This document shows, piece after piece, positions 35,906 to 43,713 of a stretch of 64,000 nt of DNA (position 1 is the first letter of the stretch; each line of letters opens with the position of its first letter). A model generated the notes under the pieces. That model did no database searches. It was not told where the DNA came from and saw only the letters and a list, made by a program, of their open reading frames with translations. The stretch spans positions 1-64,000 of the forward strand of contig NZ_AQXB01000003.1 of the NCBI RefSeq assembly GCF_000375365.1. The letters run 5' to 3'. The DNA is from Corynebacterium mastitidis DSM 44356 (lineage in GTDB: Bacteria > Actinomycetota > Actinomycetes > Mycobacteriales > Mycobacteriaceae). Made by a program: the position numbers and the translations under genes.

Positions 35906-36488
35906 GTGAAATCCAGTCTGGTTGCTTACGCCGATGAGTCCTCCGTATGGCGCAACGCCGCTCATCAGGAATACCTCATGTGCGCAACTATCCTCGACGT
36001 CAAAGAGCTTTAAGGTGTTACGCACGACTCTCCGCCCCTTGCTCCTACCAGGGCAAATCAAGCTTCACTGGACGGACGAAGGGACCACAAGACGCCACCA
36101 GATTGTTCGGACGATCTTTCACCTGGATTCCTTCCAGGTCATCATCACCAACCGCAGCGAAAGAAGCCGGAAGACCGAACGCTGCCGGCGCAAATGCCTA
36201 GAGACTCTCTACTTCGAACTCTCGGACATGCGAGTCACCGACCTTACCCTGGAAAGCCGACAGGAAAATCAAAGCAGGAAAGACGTCGAACATCTCGTTG
36301 CGCTACAAGCGGCAGGCCGGTACAGGGGTATCAGGATTACGCATGCACGGGGAGGCGATGACCCACTGTTGTGGATACCGGACGTGGTGCTAGGGGCCTT
36401 CAACGCCACGTATCGAGGAGAGCATGCCTACTGGGAGATGCTAAAAGAAAAGGTGGTTCTCCAGCGCACAGTGGAGGGGTCCCCATGA
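35906..36488 (+). pseudogene. DUF3800-like gene split by a +1 frameshift at CTT-TAA
   Basis: From the GTG at 35906 a frame encodes 35 residues including LVAYADESSVW and EYLMCATILD, resembling the acidic N-terminal strand of DUF3800 (RNase H-like) proteins, then stops at TAA 36011-36013. The +1 frame continues directly with KVLRTTLRPLLLPGQIKLHW through RRKCLETLYFEL to WIPDVVLGAFNATYRGEHAYWEML and stops at 36488. Joined by skipping one T in CTT-TAA-G, the product would be 193 residues with no residue missing. The gene is either a recent pseudogene, a sequencing error, or a programmed +1 frameshift. Base composition is more AT-rich than neighbours. Confidence 0.65.
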
Positions 36489-36700
36489 AAAGCGAAGAAC
36501 CTGGGTCCAGTCGTCCGGCTGGGATCCCAGGATCTTCTTCCTCTCCTGTCGTAACAGGCGGTTCTACCTATGCATCGTATCGGCGCGCGCTTCCGTCAAT
36601 CAGGAAAAGGCCCTGCCCCGGTCAACCCTTCCCCACGCGCGCAGCCATACCCCCGACCACGCCGCCAAGCGGCGGGCGCCGGCGCCCGCACGCCCCGGCC
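36485..36700 (+). other. Region after the DUF3800-like gene; possible short coupled frame
   Basis: An ATG at 36485 overlaps the stop of the DUF3800-like frame (ATGA) and opens a Ser/Pro/Gly-rich frame (MKSEEPGSSRPAGIPGSSSS...). This continues into the antisense of the response regulator, so its real end cannot be defined and it may not be a gene. An 18-bp GC palindrome (36672-36689), 11 bp past the response regulator stop on the minus strand, may act as its terminator, although no T tract follows. Confidence 0.3.
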
Positions 36701-37396
36701 TCAGTAGGAGGGGTGCTGCCCCCAGTGCGTGCGCATGGCGGCCACCACGAGGCTCAGCCGGGAGTTCACGCCAAAGTGGTTGATGAGCTGGGAGACGTGC
36801 TTTTTCACCGTGGACTCCGCGTAGGAGGTCTTGGCGGCGATCTCCGCGTTGGAGAGGCCGTCGCAGAGCAGGGAGAGCACGCGCTGCTCGCCGGGGGAGA
36901 GGACGATCTCGTCCTTGCTGTCCTGGGCCTGCTGCTGCGCCAGCTCGCGGGCCGGGATGTAGTCCACCAGGCGGGACAGGCACTGCGGGGACACGGAGGT
37001 GCCGCCGTTCATGGCGTCGCGCACCGAGGAGATGATCTCCTGGGGGCGGGCGGACTTGATGATGTATCCGGCCGCGCCGCCGGTGAGGGTCTTGAGCATC
37101 GTCTCGTCGGTGTCAAAGCCGGTCATGGCCACGAACACGGGAGGCTCGGGCAGCTTGCGCGTCTCCTGGAGGAGGGCGATGCCGTCCATCTCCGGCATGT
37201 GGATGTCCGTGAGCACGAGGTCGATCTCGTAGTCCTCGAGCGCCTTGAGCGCGGCCACGCCGTTCGCGGCCTCGGCTACCACGTGGATGTCGGCGGTGGT
37301 GTTGAAGTACGTCCGCAGGGAGGAGAGGACCAGGGGGTCGTCATCCACCAGCAGCAGACGGATGTGTCCACCGCGCTCCGCGAAGGCCGAGCTCAC
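36701..37396 (-). CDS. LuxR-type response regulator coupled to a secreted peptide gene
   Basis: A 231-residue NarL/LuxR-family regulator. I choose the GTG at 37396 because it overlaps the stop of the upstream peptide gene (GTGA); a GTG at 37405 is an alternative. Receiver motifs are LLLVDDDPLVLSSL, DLVLTDIHMPEMDG (phospho-Asp near 55), FVAMTGFDTD and YIIKSARPQ. The helix-turn-helix has LSPGEQRVLSLLCDGLSNAEIAAKTSYAESTVKKHVSQLINHFGVNSRL. It belongs with the histidine kinase upstream on the same strand. Confidence 0.9.
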   Translation of the reverse strand: MSSAFAERGGHIRLLLVDDDPLVLSSLRTYFNTTADIHVVAEAANGVAALKALEDYEIDLVLTDIHMPEMDGIALLQETRKLPEPPVFVAMTGFDTDETMLKTLTGGAAGYIIKSARPQEIISSVRDAMNGGTSVSPQCLSRLVDYIPARELAQQQAQDSKDEIVLSPGEQRVLSLLCDGLSNAEIAAKTSYAESTVKKHVSQLINHFGVNSRLSLVVAAMRTHWGQHPSY

Positions 37397-37608
37397 GAGC
37401 ACCACACGAGGGTGGGGTTCTTGCGGCAGCTAAAAATGGACGCGGCGGAATCGCGCACGGAGTGCTCCACCGCCGTGGCCACCTCGGAGGAGGCGTCGCT
37501 CGAAGTCACGGGAGCCTCATCGGCCTGCGCCCCGGGGGCAACCACGAGGAGACCAGCGGTAGCAGCCACGGCACAGGCCGCGCTGCGCAAACGACGGGAA
37601 CGAATCAT
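37393..37608 (-). CDS. Small secreted peptide between kinase and response regulator
   Basis: A 71-residue preprotein. Residues 1-29 form a Sec signal peptide (basic MIRSRRLR, hydrophobic AACAVAATAGLLVV, cleavage expected after AQA). The mature ~42 residues are Ser/Ala/Glu/Asp-rich and end with SCRKNPTLVWCS: two Cys eight residues apart, next to the C-terminus, able to close a small loop. It is translationally coupled to the response regulator gene (GTGA) and lies downstream of the kinase gene, with its own strong -10. A signal or accessory ligand for the two-component system is a possible role, inferred from position. No family recognised. Confidence 0.65.
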   Translation of the reverse strand: MIRSRRLRSAACAVAATAGLLVVAPGAQADEAPVTSSDASSEVATAVEHSVRDSAASIFSCRKNPTLVWCS

Positions 37609-37659
37609 GGGACTGCACCAGCCTTTCTAGGCATGAAGTGAGATTCAGGTCAATGCCAT

Positions 37660-37665
37660 ATTATA
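37660..37665 (-). promoter_or_regulatory. -10 hexamer TATAAT before the peptide-regulator pair
   Basis: A consensus TATAAT on the minus strand, 52 bp upstream of the peptide ATG. The -35 region is poor, which suggests activator dependence. It would give the peptide and response regulator a transcript separate from the kinase, whose stop is at 37788. Confidence 0.5.
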
Positions 37666-37787
37666 TGACGACGCCGCGCCACGCGATAGGAACATCGCCC
37701 CTTCCGAGACAAAAGTCACCGGCTTTCCGCGCGGCGCCGCGCCGCCCCTCCTCGCGGCGCTTCCCGCAGCTCAGTGGGCTTTTATTC

Positions 37788-38906
37788 CTAGAACTTAATG
37801 GAGAGCGTCCACACCTCGCCGTCGCTATGGCTCACTAGTTTGCCGCCCATACTTGCCACCGAGCGCCGCATCATTCTCATGCCCAATCCCGAGGAGAGCA
37901 CGGAGGAGGAGAGACGCCCGCGGCGCTCCGCCTCCCCGGCGATCTGGTTGCTCAGGCTGATGCTGAGGTTCTTGCCGCTGCCCTCCGCGCGGAGCAGCAC
38001 CTCGGAGCCGGGCTTGGCGTACTTGATCACGTTGGTGGCGCCCTCGAGCAGCACCTTGTGCAGCATTTCCAGGGTGGGGTTAGTGACCTGGATGTCCTCG
38101 GTCTCGTCCACCACGGACACCGTGAAGTGGTGGTCCCGCATCTTGGTGACCACCTCCTTGACCGTGGACACCAGGGTGGGGGCCGCCGTCTTTTCCTGCT
38201 TGTCCTGGGGGGCGTTGAGGAGGCTGAGCAGGGAGCGCACCTGGGACATGGTGATGCGGGCGTCCTCCGCGATGCTCGATAGCTCCCCGTGGAGGCGCCC
38301 GTCCTCCGGCTCCTGCATGGCCAGCACCTCGGAGCGCATGACGATGGAGGTCAGCGAGGCGGCCACGGAGTCGTGCAGCGTGCTCGCCAGCTCCTCGCGC
38401 CGCCTGCGATATTCGTCGCGCCACTGCTCCGCGAGCTCGATCTTCTGGCGCACCTTGCGCCCCAGGGTCCATCCGGCGAAGGCGGCGATGGCCACGAACA
38501 CCTCCCAGATGAGGATCGCGGAGAAGTCCGCCTCGATGGTCTTGGAGTTGCGGTCGATCAACCCGAGGATGCCCACGGCCACCCCCACCGGCAGCATGAG
38601 CCGGCCGCGTCCGTGGTAGCCCACCACGCCCATCACCACGGCGCAGAGGAATACGTTGGGCTGGAGGAAAATGTGGGGAAGGTAGATGGTCAGGGCGAAG
38701 GACAGCAGGAAGCACACGCTGCCGGTGAGCGGGTAGCGCACCGCGACGCCCACGCTGGCGGTGAGGATGGCGGCCCACAGCGCGCTCTCCGCCGTGACCT
38801 CCCAGGGGTCGCTGATCCCGAGCGCAAAGGCCACCCATCCCATCGCGCACGCGAATACCCAGCCCTCGAGCGGAACGCGCCGCATCCACCCGGTTATCTT
38901 CTCCAT
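37788..38906 (-). CDS. Sensor histidine kinase (HisKA_3 type)
   Basis: A 372-residue kinase with about five to six membrane segments (residues ~15-150), a short coiled linker, and HisKA_3 with the phospho-accepting His in LASTLHDSVAASLTSIVMRSE (near 180). The ATPase domain has a degenerate N-box (LLEGATNVIKYAKPG near 275) and a G2-like SSGLGMRMMRRSVASMGGKL (near 335). The canonical DxGxG G1 motif is replaced by ISLSNQI, as in several LuxR-partner kinases with reduced G1 boxes. It probably phosphorylates the response regulator encoded 0.4 kb downstream, with the small secreted peptide gene between them. Confidence 0.85.
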   Translation of the reverse strand: MEKITGWMRRVPLEGWVFACAMGWVAFALGISDPWEVTAESALWAAILTASVGVAVRYPLTGSVCFLLSFALTIYLPHIFLQPNVFLCAVVMGVVGYHGRGRLMLPVGVAVGILGLIDRNSKTIEADFSAILIWEVFVAIAAFAGWTLGRKVRQKIELAEQWRDEYRRRREELASTLHDSVAASLTSIVMRSEVLAMQEPEDGRLHGELSSIAEDARITMSQVRSLLSLLNAPQDKQEKTAAPTLVSTVKEVVTKMRDHHFTVSVVDETEDIQVTNPTLEMLHKVLLEGATNVIKYAKPGSEVLLRAEGSGKNLSISLSNQIAGEAERRGRLSSSVLSSGLGMRMMRRSVASMGGKLVSHSDGEVWTLSIKF

Positions 38907-39049
38907 CGCCCCTCACCCTCGTTACCGATTAGCATCCCCTGCATTATCGCAGCACGGCGGCCGCGAGACGAGGCGCGCGGCGCGGTTTCCCCTCCGGCCC
39001 GTCCGCTCGATCTTCCCGGCGCGCCGAGGGGCCCAGGCGACAACAGAAA

Positions 39050-39097
39050 AGAGGGGTTCCGACCCAGGCGTTGCCCCGCCCGGACCGGAACCCCTCT
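39050..39097 (-). terminator. Intrinsic terminator without an obvious upstream gene
   Basis: A perfect 12-bp stem AGAGGGGTTCCG / CGGAACCCCTCT with a 24-nt loop. On the minus strand it is followed by TTTTCTGTTGT. It reads away from nnr and toward the kinase promoter region. Confidence 0.7.
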
Positions 39098-39180
39098 ACA
39101 CTGCACGACCCTGTTGGACGCACTCACTGTGGTTTCCCGTTCGATCAAGTCCCGAGAACCTCTCCGGCGGCTCCCGTTTT
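39050..39180 (-). ncRNA. Candidate short transcript ending at a strong terminator
   Basis: Between the kinase gene and nnr a 12-bp perfect stem (39050-39061 with 39086-39097) is followed on the minus strand by a TTTTC tail, the form of an intrinsic terminator reading leftwards. No gene ends just upstream of it on that strand. A TTAGAT -10-like hexamer (about 39190-39185) lies inside a DtxR-like box, predicting a ~130-nt RNA. A short frame could encode about 30-40 residues from a weak TTG/GTG start, but coding evidence is poor. I treat it as a possible iron-regulated small RNA. Confidence 0.35.
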
Positions 39181-39186
39181 CTGATC

Positions 39187-39205
39187 TAAGCACAGGGTAA
39201 CCTTA
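39187..39205. promoter_or_regulatory. DtxR-like iron box, weaker
   Basis: TAAGCACAGGGTAACCTTA matches 13 of 19 positions of the corynebacterial DtxR consensus TTAGGTTAGSCTAACCTAA. It overlaps the possible -10 of the short minus-strand transcript. Confidence 0.4.
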
Positions 39206-39302
39206 GCTTGCCGGGGGGATCAACCCCCTCCGGGAAAAATCCCTCGACGCCCGCCGTATGCGCAGGTCACCGCCCCGGCGGCGAGGCCACGCCACCCTCA
39301 TA

Positions 39303-39321
39303 TGGGGGTAGGCTTACCTAA
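39303..39321. promoter_or_regulatory. DtxR-like iron box, stronger
   Basis: TGGGGGTAGGCTTACCTAA matches 15 of 19 positions of the DtxR consensus. It lies ~50 bp upstream of the nnr start; a TAATAT -10 (39355-39360) sits 9 bp before the ATG, so nnr may be leaderless and under iron control, or the box may serve a minus-strand promoter. Confidence 0.55.
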
Positions 39322-39368
39322 ATATATGGTCTAACCTCGCGCCACGAATGCGGGTAATATCGCTCACC

Positions 39369-41009
39369 ATGAGCCGCATGTACCCGGTAGACAGCGTCCG
39401 CACCGCCGAGGCCACGCTCCTAGCCGCCCAAACCGGCCCCGACCAGCTCATGCGCGAGGCCGCGGCGGCCGTGGCCCGCACCGCCGCCGCCATGCTCGAC
39501 CGCCTCGCCGCCCCCGCACCCGCCCGGGTCCTGCTGCTCGTGGGCAGCGGCGGCAACGGGGGCGACGCCCTCTACGCCGGGGCCCGCCTGCTGCGCCGGG
39601 GCCTGCGCGTGGACGCCCTCCCGCTCGGCCCCGCCCGCCACGAGGGTGGGGCGCGGGCCTTCCTGGACGCCGGGGGAACCTTCCTCGACGCCGCCCCCGA
39701 GGCGGTGGGGGAGCGCCTGACCTGGACCTATCACCTGACCATCGACGGCATCTCCGGGCTCGGCGGGCGCCCCGGACTCACCGGCTCCGCCGCGTGGCTG
39801 GCCGACGACCTCGCGCACTCCGGCGTCCCCGTCCTCTCCATCGACACCCCCTCGGGGCTGCCCGCCGATACCGGGCGGCCACCGGCGCCGCGCGAGGCCA
39901 CCTACCAAGGGGCGCGCCGCACCGTGCCGGGCTTTATCACCGCGCACGTCACCCTCACCTTCGGCGGGCTGCGCGGGGTCCACGGCGCCAGCGAGGCCTG
40001 CGGGCAGGTGCTCTGCGCGGACATCGGGCTCCCCGGAACCCCCTCGCTGGCCACGGCCCTCGACGAAGGCCCCGACGCCCCTCGCGCCCCCTTCCTGTAC
40101 CGCGCGGTGCCGCCCCGCCACGCCCTCTCCGCGCTGCCGGAGCACATCCTCCCGGTGCCCGCCGCGCCCCTGCTCACCGAGGACGTCGAACCCGCCGGTG
40201 CGGACGATAAGTACAGCTCGGGGGTGGTGGGCATCCTCGCCGGGAGCGCCGCCTACCCCGGCGCGGGGCTGCTGGCCGCCTCGGCCGCCGTGCGGGCCAC
40301 CCCCTCGATGGTGCGCTACGCCGGCTCCGAGCACCGAGGTATCGTGGCCGCGCTGCCCGAGGTGGTGGCCACCCCGGACGCCGCGACGGCCGGGCGGGTT
40401 CAGGCGTGGGTCGTGGGCCCCGGGAGGGGCACCGGCGAGGAGGCCGCCGCCGAGCTCGACCACGTCCTTGGCCGCCCCGAGCCCGTGCTCTGCGACGCCG
40501 ACGCCCTCACCCTGCTGGCCCGGCGCGAGGACCTGCGCCGCCGCCTGCTGGGGCGCGCCCCCTACAGCACCGTGCTCACGCCCCACGCCGGCGAGTTCGC
40601 CCGCCTGCGCCGAGGCATGGGGCTGGGGAAGAGCGACGGCCCCCGCTGGGAGCAGGCCCGGGAGGTGGCCGAGGCCCTGCGCTGCGTGGTGCTCCTCAAG
40701 GGGCGCTTCACCAGCATCGCCGGGGAATCCACCGTGGTGACCATCGACGCCGGGCACTCCTGGGCCGCCACGCCCGGCTCCGGGGACGTCCTCGCCGGGC
40801 TCCTCGGCGCATGGCTGGCGCGCATGCCCGGTCAGCCGCACCGCGCCGCCGTGATCGCCACGCACCTGCACGCCGTGGCCGCCCGGATCGCCGCCGAGAC
40901 TCCCTACGGCCCGGCCCCCGCGTCCGCCTCCCGCATCGCGCACGCCGTCTCCGGAGCCACCGCCCAGGAACTCCGGCGCTACCGGGCCGCGCGCGGCCCC
41001 TGGGCCTGA
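39369..41009 (+). CDS. nnr: Bifunctional NAD(P)H-hydrate epimerase / ADP-dependent dehydratase
   Basis: A 546-residue repair enzyme that restores damaged NAD(P)HX. The N-terminal epimerase (YjeF_N, residues ~1-210) has LLVGSGGNGGDALYAGARLLRRG and VPVLSIDTPSGLPADTG. The C-terminal dehydratase (~270-535) has KYSSGVVGILAGSAAYPGAG, LLGRAPYSTVLTPHAGEFARL, VLLKGRFTSIAG and the ATPGSGDVLAGLLGA phosphate loop. The ATG at 39369 (MSRMYPVDSV) is preferred; ATG 39348 is in frame upstream. The promoter region holds DtxR-like boxes. The last 31 bp overlap the convergent VanZ-like gene. Confidence 0.93.
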   Translation: MSRMYPVDSVRTAEATLLAAQTGPDQLMREAAAAVARTAAAMLDRLAAPAPARVLLLVGSGGNGGDALYAGARLLRRGLRVDALPLGPARHEGGARAFLDAGGTFLDAAPEAVGERLTWTYHLTIDGISGLGGRPGLTGSAAWLADDLAHSGVPVLSIDTPSGLPADTGRPPAPREATYQGARRTVPGFITAHVTLTFGGLRGVHGASEACGQVLCADIGLPGTPSLATALDEGPDAPRAPFLYRAVPPRHALSALPEHILPVPAAPLLTEDVEPAGADDKYSSGVVGILAGSAAYPGAGLLAASAAVRATPSMVRYAGSEHRGIVAALPEVVATPDAATAGRVQAWVVGPGRGTGEEAAAELDHVLGRPEPVLCDADALTLLARREDLRRRLLGRAPYSTVLTPHAGEFARLRRGMGLGKSDGPRWEQAREVAEALRCVVLLKGRFTSIAGESTVVTIDAGHSWAATPGSGDVLAGLLGAWLARMPGQPHRAAVIATHLHAVAARIAAETPYGPAPASASRIAHAVSGATAQELRRYRAARGPWA

Positions 41010-41446
41010 CGCAGCCCGCTCGCTCCCCACGCCCCCAGCGCGGATCCCACGGCGTTGCAGAGCAGGTCGTCGATGTCGCTGTAACCCACGGCAAACACGT
41101 ACTGGGCGGATTCGATAGCGGCGCTCACAAGAACCCCCGCCGCCGCCCCGCGTAGGGAAGAACACAGCGGCCCTCTGACCCGCGCGAGCGCAATCAACAC
41201 GCCCAGGGGAACAAAGAGGATCACGTTGCCCACGACGTTCAGCCACGGCCCCCACCACACCGGGGAGTCGAGGAAACCATTGAAAAGCTCCAGGTCGATG
41301 CTCCGCTGATGATGCGCCCCCGCCTCCCACACCCCGCCTATGCTCAGCCACCTCTTGAGCAGGGTGGCGCTCACCACGACCGCGAGGTAGAGGGCGCACA
41401 GCGCGACATATACTTTTTGGCGCAACGACGAGGCGGAAAAGGGCAT
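40979..41446 (-). CDS. VanZ-like membrane protein
   Basis: A 155-residue VanZ-family protein with four hydrophobic segments (about residues 12-33, 64-88, 96-115 and 125-145). Typical blocks are NVVGNVILFVPLGVLIAL and SAAIESAQYVFAVGYSDIDDLLCNAVGSALGAW, the latter with the conserved D-I-D-D-L. VanZ proteins give low-level teicoplanin tolerance in some bacteria; the usual role is unknown. Its 3' end overlaps nnr by 31 bp, and a parS site lies ~50 bp upstream of its ATG. Confidence 0.85.
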   Translation of the reverse strand: MPFSASSLRQKVYVALCALYLAVVVSATLLKRWLSIGGVWEAGAHHQRSIDLELFNGFLDSPVWWGPWLNVVGNVILFVPLGVLIALARVRGPLCSSLRGAAAGVLVSAAIESAQYVFAVGYSDIDDLLCNAVGSALGAWGASGLRQAQGPRAAR

Positions 41447-41494
41447 AACCGCCAGGCTAGGCAGGCACCCTGTGCTCTCTCTGTGCGATTGCGA

Positions 41495-41510
41495 TGTTTC
41501 ACGTGAAACG
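41495..41510. other. parS site 1 (ParB binding, chromosome segregation)
   Basis: TGTTTCACGTGAAACG matches 15 of 16 bases of the parS consensus TGTTTCACGTGAAACA, with the 14-bp palindromic core intact. It lies between the VanZ-like gene and the next plus-strand gene. Confidence 0.93.
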
Positions 41511-41597
41511 TCGGATCACTCTCCCTTCGTCCCCTATCTCCGCCGCAGGGCGCTTTTTCCTCGTGCCCACGCCCCACCCTCCACTAGCATTGCACCC

Positions 41598-42068
41598 ATG
41601 ACGGAAGCACAGGAGGAGGCGCGGGTGCCCGCGCCGGGCGGCGACGGCCTGGGAACCTTTTACACCTACCGGCCCACCACCGCCAAGCGCATCCTCTCCG
41701 GCATCAGCCTCGGCGTGGCGCTGCTCTTCCTCTTCGCCGCCCTCCACGGGTTCCGCGCCTACCAGGGGGCCGACGTGGCATGGAACCTCACCGCCGGGCT
41801 CGTGTTCACCGTCTCCACCGGGCTACCCGGCGCCTACTGGCTCCTGCGCACCCTGCGAGACGTGCGGCGCGTTAACCGCTGGGCCGCGCAGCACGAGGCC
41901 TACAGCACCAACTGGCAGTGGCTGGCCGAGAACGAGGCCAAGAACCCCGCCCACGATCTTCCGCGCCTGCCCGCCCTGCCCCGCCGCCGATGGTGGGCGG
42001 TGTGGCTGAGCAGCGCAACCCTGTTCCTTCTGGCCGCCAGCCTAGGCAACAACATGTCCATGGCATAG
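41598..42068 (+). CDS. Membrane protein whose 3' end is duplicated downstream
   Basis: A 156-residue protein from the ATG at 41598 with three membrane segments (residues ~35-53, ~60-80 and ~137-152) and a soluble loop with YRPTTAKRILSGISLG before the first and NRWAAQHEAYSTNWQWLAENEAKNPAHDLPRLP before the last. No family recognised. The final 12 codons (LAASLGNNMSMA) and stop lie in a 137-bp segment repeated after the AlbA_2 gene, where the copy encodes the same ending except Met to Val. The gene itself is intact. Confidence 0.75.
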   Translation: MTEAQEEARVPAPGGDGLGTFYTYRPTTAKRILSGISLGVALLFLFAALHGFRAYQGADVAWNLTAGLVFTVSTGLPGAYWLLRTLRDVRRVNRWAAQHEAYSTNWQWLAENEAKNPAHDLPRLPALPRRRWWAVWLSSATLFLLAASLGNNMSMA

Positions 42069-42166
42069 CCACACTAGCCGCCGCAGGGGAAGAAGGACTC
42101 CACACATACACACTCAACACTCCACACAACACCACACAGTGTGGTGTTGTGTGGAGTGTTGAGTGT
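42030..42166. repeat. 137-bp direct repeat, copy 1, with long hairpin
   Basis: It contains the last codons of the upstream gene, a spacer, and a perfect 28-bp-arm inverted repeat around a single central A (42110-42166). It is repeated at 43714-43850 with three differences, including the central base. The hairpin is probably the upstream gene's terminator. Confidence 0.95.
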
Positions 42167-42207
42167 AGTGTCATCCTCACATTAGATGCACTCCCGGAGG
42201 AGACAAC

Positions 42208-43695
42208 GTGGACAGCCAGGAACTCCGCGCCGTCGTGGAACAACTACGCAGCCTCGGCACAGACATCAACAAAGTCGAGGTAAAAGCCGCAGGCGGAGGA
42301 TTCCCCAAGAAAATCATCCGATCCCTTTCCTCCTTCGCTAATGGGCACGGCGGGACCGTCATACTCGGCCTTGACGAGGAGTCCGGCTTCACCCCCGCAG
42401 AAGGCTTCAACGCCCGCAGCATTGCCGATGCACTGGACGCGGCACTTGCAGAAAAAGTTGTCCCGGCAATTAGGACACAGGTATCTATCATTCCCTTCGA
42501 AGGCACGCACGTGGTTGTAGCCGAGATCCCAGAGCATTCTCCCCTAGATAAACCCTGTTGGGTAAAATCGGCAATGAGCAAATACCAGGGTAGTTACATT
42601 CGCGGCGGCCACGACGGAGACCGGCTCCTCAAGCCTTACGAGATAGATCGTCTAGAGGAAAACAAAATCCAGCCAAAATGGGATACGGAGATCGTCCCCG
42701 AAGCGACGCTAGAGGACTGTGACCCCGACATCCTTAAAAGCATCCTGTCGCGGGAACGCGCACTGCACCCAAACGTATTTGGGAAACTAAACGACGAGAA
42801 GGCCCTGAAGAGCCTGCAAATAATCAAAGAAGATAGCTCGGGCCATCTCCGCCCAACCCTCGCCGGGCTGCTCGCGGCAGGAACATATCCGCAGCAGTTT
42901 TTCCCTCGCCTTGCCGTTACCTTTTCTGCATATCCCGGAACCACCAAGTCCTCCGACGCGCGCGGGCAAAGGTTCCTCGACAACGCCACCTTCGTAGGCC
43001 CAATACCCACCCTCGTGGAAGAGGCCGTGCAGGCGGTTACCCGCAACATGCGCACCGGCGGCGTCATCGAGGGCTCCTTCCGTAAGGATCTGCCCGATTA
43101 TCCTCCGGTTGCAATCCGAGAGGCGGTGACGAACGCCCTCATGCACCGCGATTATTCACCCCAGGCCCACGGAAGCCAAGTGCAAGTGGATATGTTTATT
43201 GACCGCCTGGAGATCACCAATCCCGGAGGCCTTTTCGGAACGGTAACGTTGGATAATCTCGGCAAAAGCGGAATATCCAGTTCCCGTAATCAACGCCTAT
43301 CCGCACTCCTTGAGGTGACACCCGCACCGGGCCCAGAACAAAGATTTGTGGCGGAAAACCGTGGCACGGGATACGCGGAGATACTAGACCAGTTGCAGCA
43401 ACAACTCCTCCCCCCACCCACCGTGCGCGATTCGCTCACCGCCTTTACCCTCACTTTTGAGCGGAGAAGACATACGGAACCAGAACGCGCGGCCTCACGC
43501 TCCGGCGGTAATCGCCAATCCATTCTGCAGTATCTCGATGCGCATCATTCCGCCTCGACGCGCGAGCTAGCGGCGGCTGCAGGATTATCTGCCAACGGGG
43601 TGCGCCGCATCATCGGTTTACTCGTCGAGGAAGGGGTTGTGGAGAGAACGGAACCCCTGCGCAGCCCTAAACAGCGCTACCGCATTCTTCGCTAA
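42208..43695 (+). CDS. AlbA_2 (Schlafen-like) / HATPase_c_4 / winged-helix protein in a repeat-bracketed cassette
   Basis: A 495-residue protein from the GTG at 42208 (GGAGGAGA site, good spacing). Residues ~15-135 form an AlbA_2 domain (VEVKAAGGGFPKKIIRSLSSFANGHGGTVILGLDE and a later GSYIRGGH). Residues ~290-390 match HATPase_c_4 (PPVAIREAVTNALMHRDYS, VDMFIDRLEITNPGGLFG). Residues ~440-495 are a winged helix (STRELAAAAGLSANGVRRIIGLLVEEGVVERT). Such proteins are often accessory; some act in defence or regulation. The gene is visibly more AT-rich than its neighbours and lies exactly between two 137-bp direct repeats, so it was acquired as a 1,684-bp unit. No integrase or transposase is present. 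Confidence 0.88.
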   Translation: MDSQELRAVVEQLRSLGTDINKVEVKAAGGGFPKKIIRSLSSFANGHGGTVILGLDEESGFTPAEGFNARSIADALDAALAEKVVPAIRTQVSIIPFEGTHVVVAEIPEHSPLDKPCWVKSAMSKYQGSYIRGGHDGDRLLKPYEIDRLEENKIQPKWDTEIVPEATLEDCDPDILKSILSRERALHPNVFGKLNDEKALKSLQIIKEDSSGHLRPTLAGLLAAGTYPQQFFPRLAVTFSAYPGTTKSSDARGQRFLDNATFVGPIPTLVEEAVQAVTRNMRTGGVIEGSFRKDLPDYPPVAIREAVTNALMHRDYSPQAHGSQVQVDMFIDRLEITNPGGLFGTVTLDNLGKSGISSSRNQRLSALLEVTPAPGPEQRFVAENRGTGYAEILDQLQQQLLPPPTVRDSLTAFTLTFERRRHTEPERAASRSGGNRQSILQYLDAHHSASTRELAAAAGLSANGVRRIIGLLVEEGVVERTEPLRSPKQRYRILR

Positions 43696-43713
43696 CACCC
43701 CCGCGACCGAGGC

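Noticed and set aside
35831..36061. 76-residue minus-strand frame after the chrA-like gene
   Set aside because: It is antisense to the DUF3800-like gene, whose two halves look conserved; it has no start context or domain.
36671..36690. 18-bp GC palindrome GCGGGCGCC/GGCGCCCGC as a regulator site
   Set aside because: It lies just after the response regulator stop, and such palindromes are frequent by chance in this composition; a terminator is more likely.
42110..42166. Hairpins as terminal inverted repeats of an insertion sequence
   Set aside because: The duplicated unit is a direct repeat including host codons, not inverted ends, and no transposase is encoded; the hairpin alone fits a terminator.
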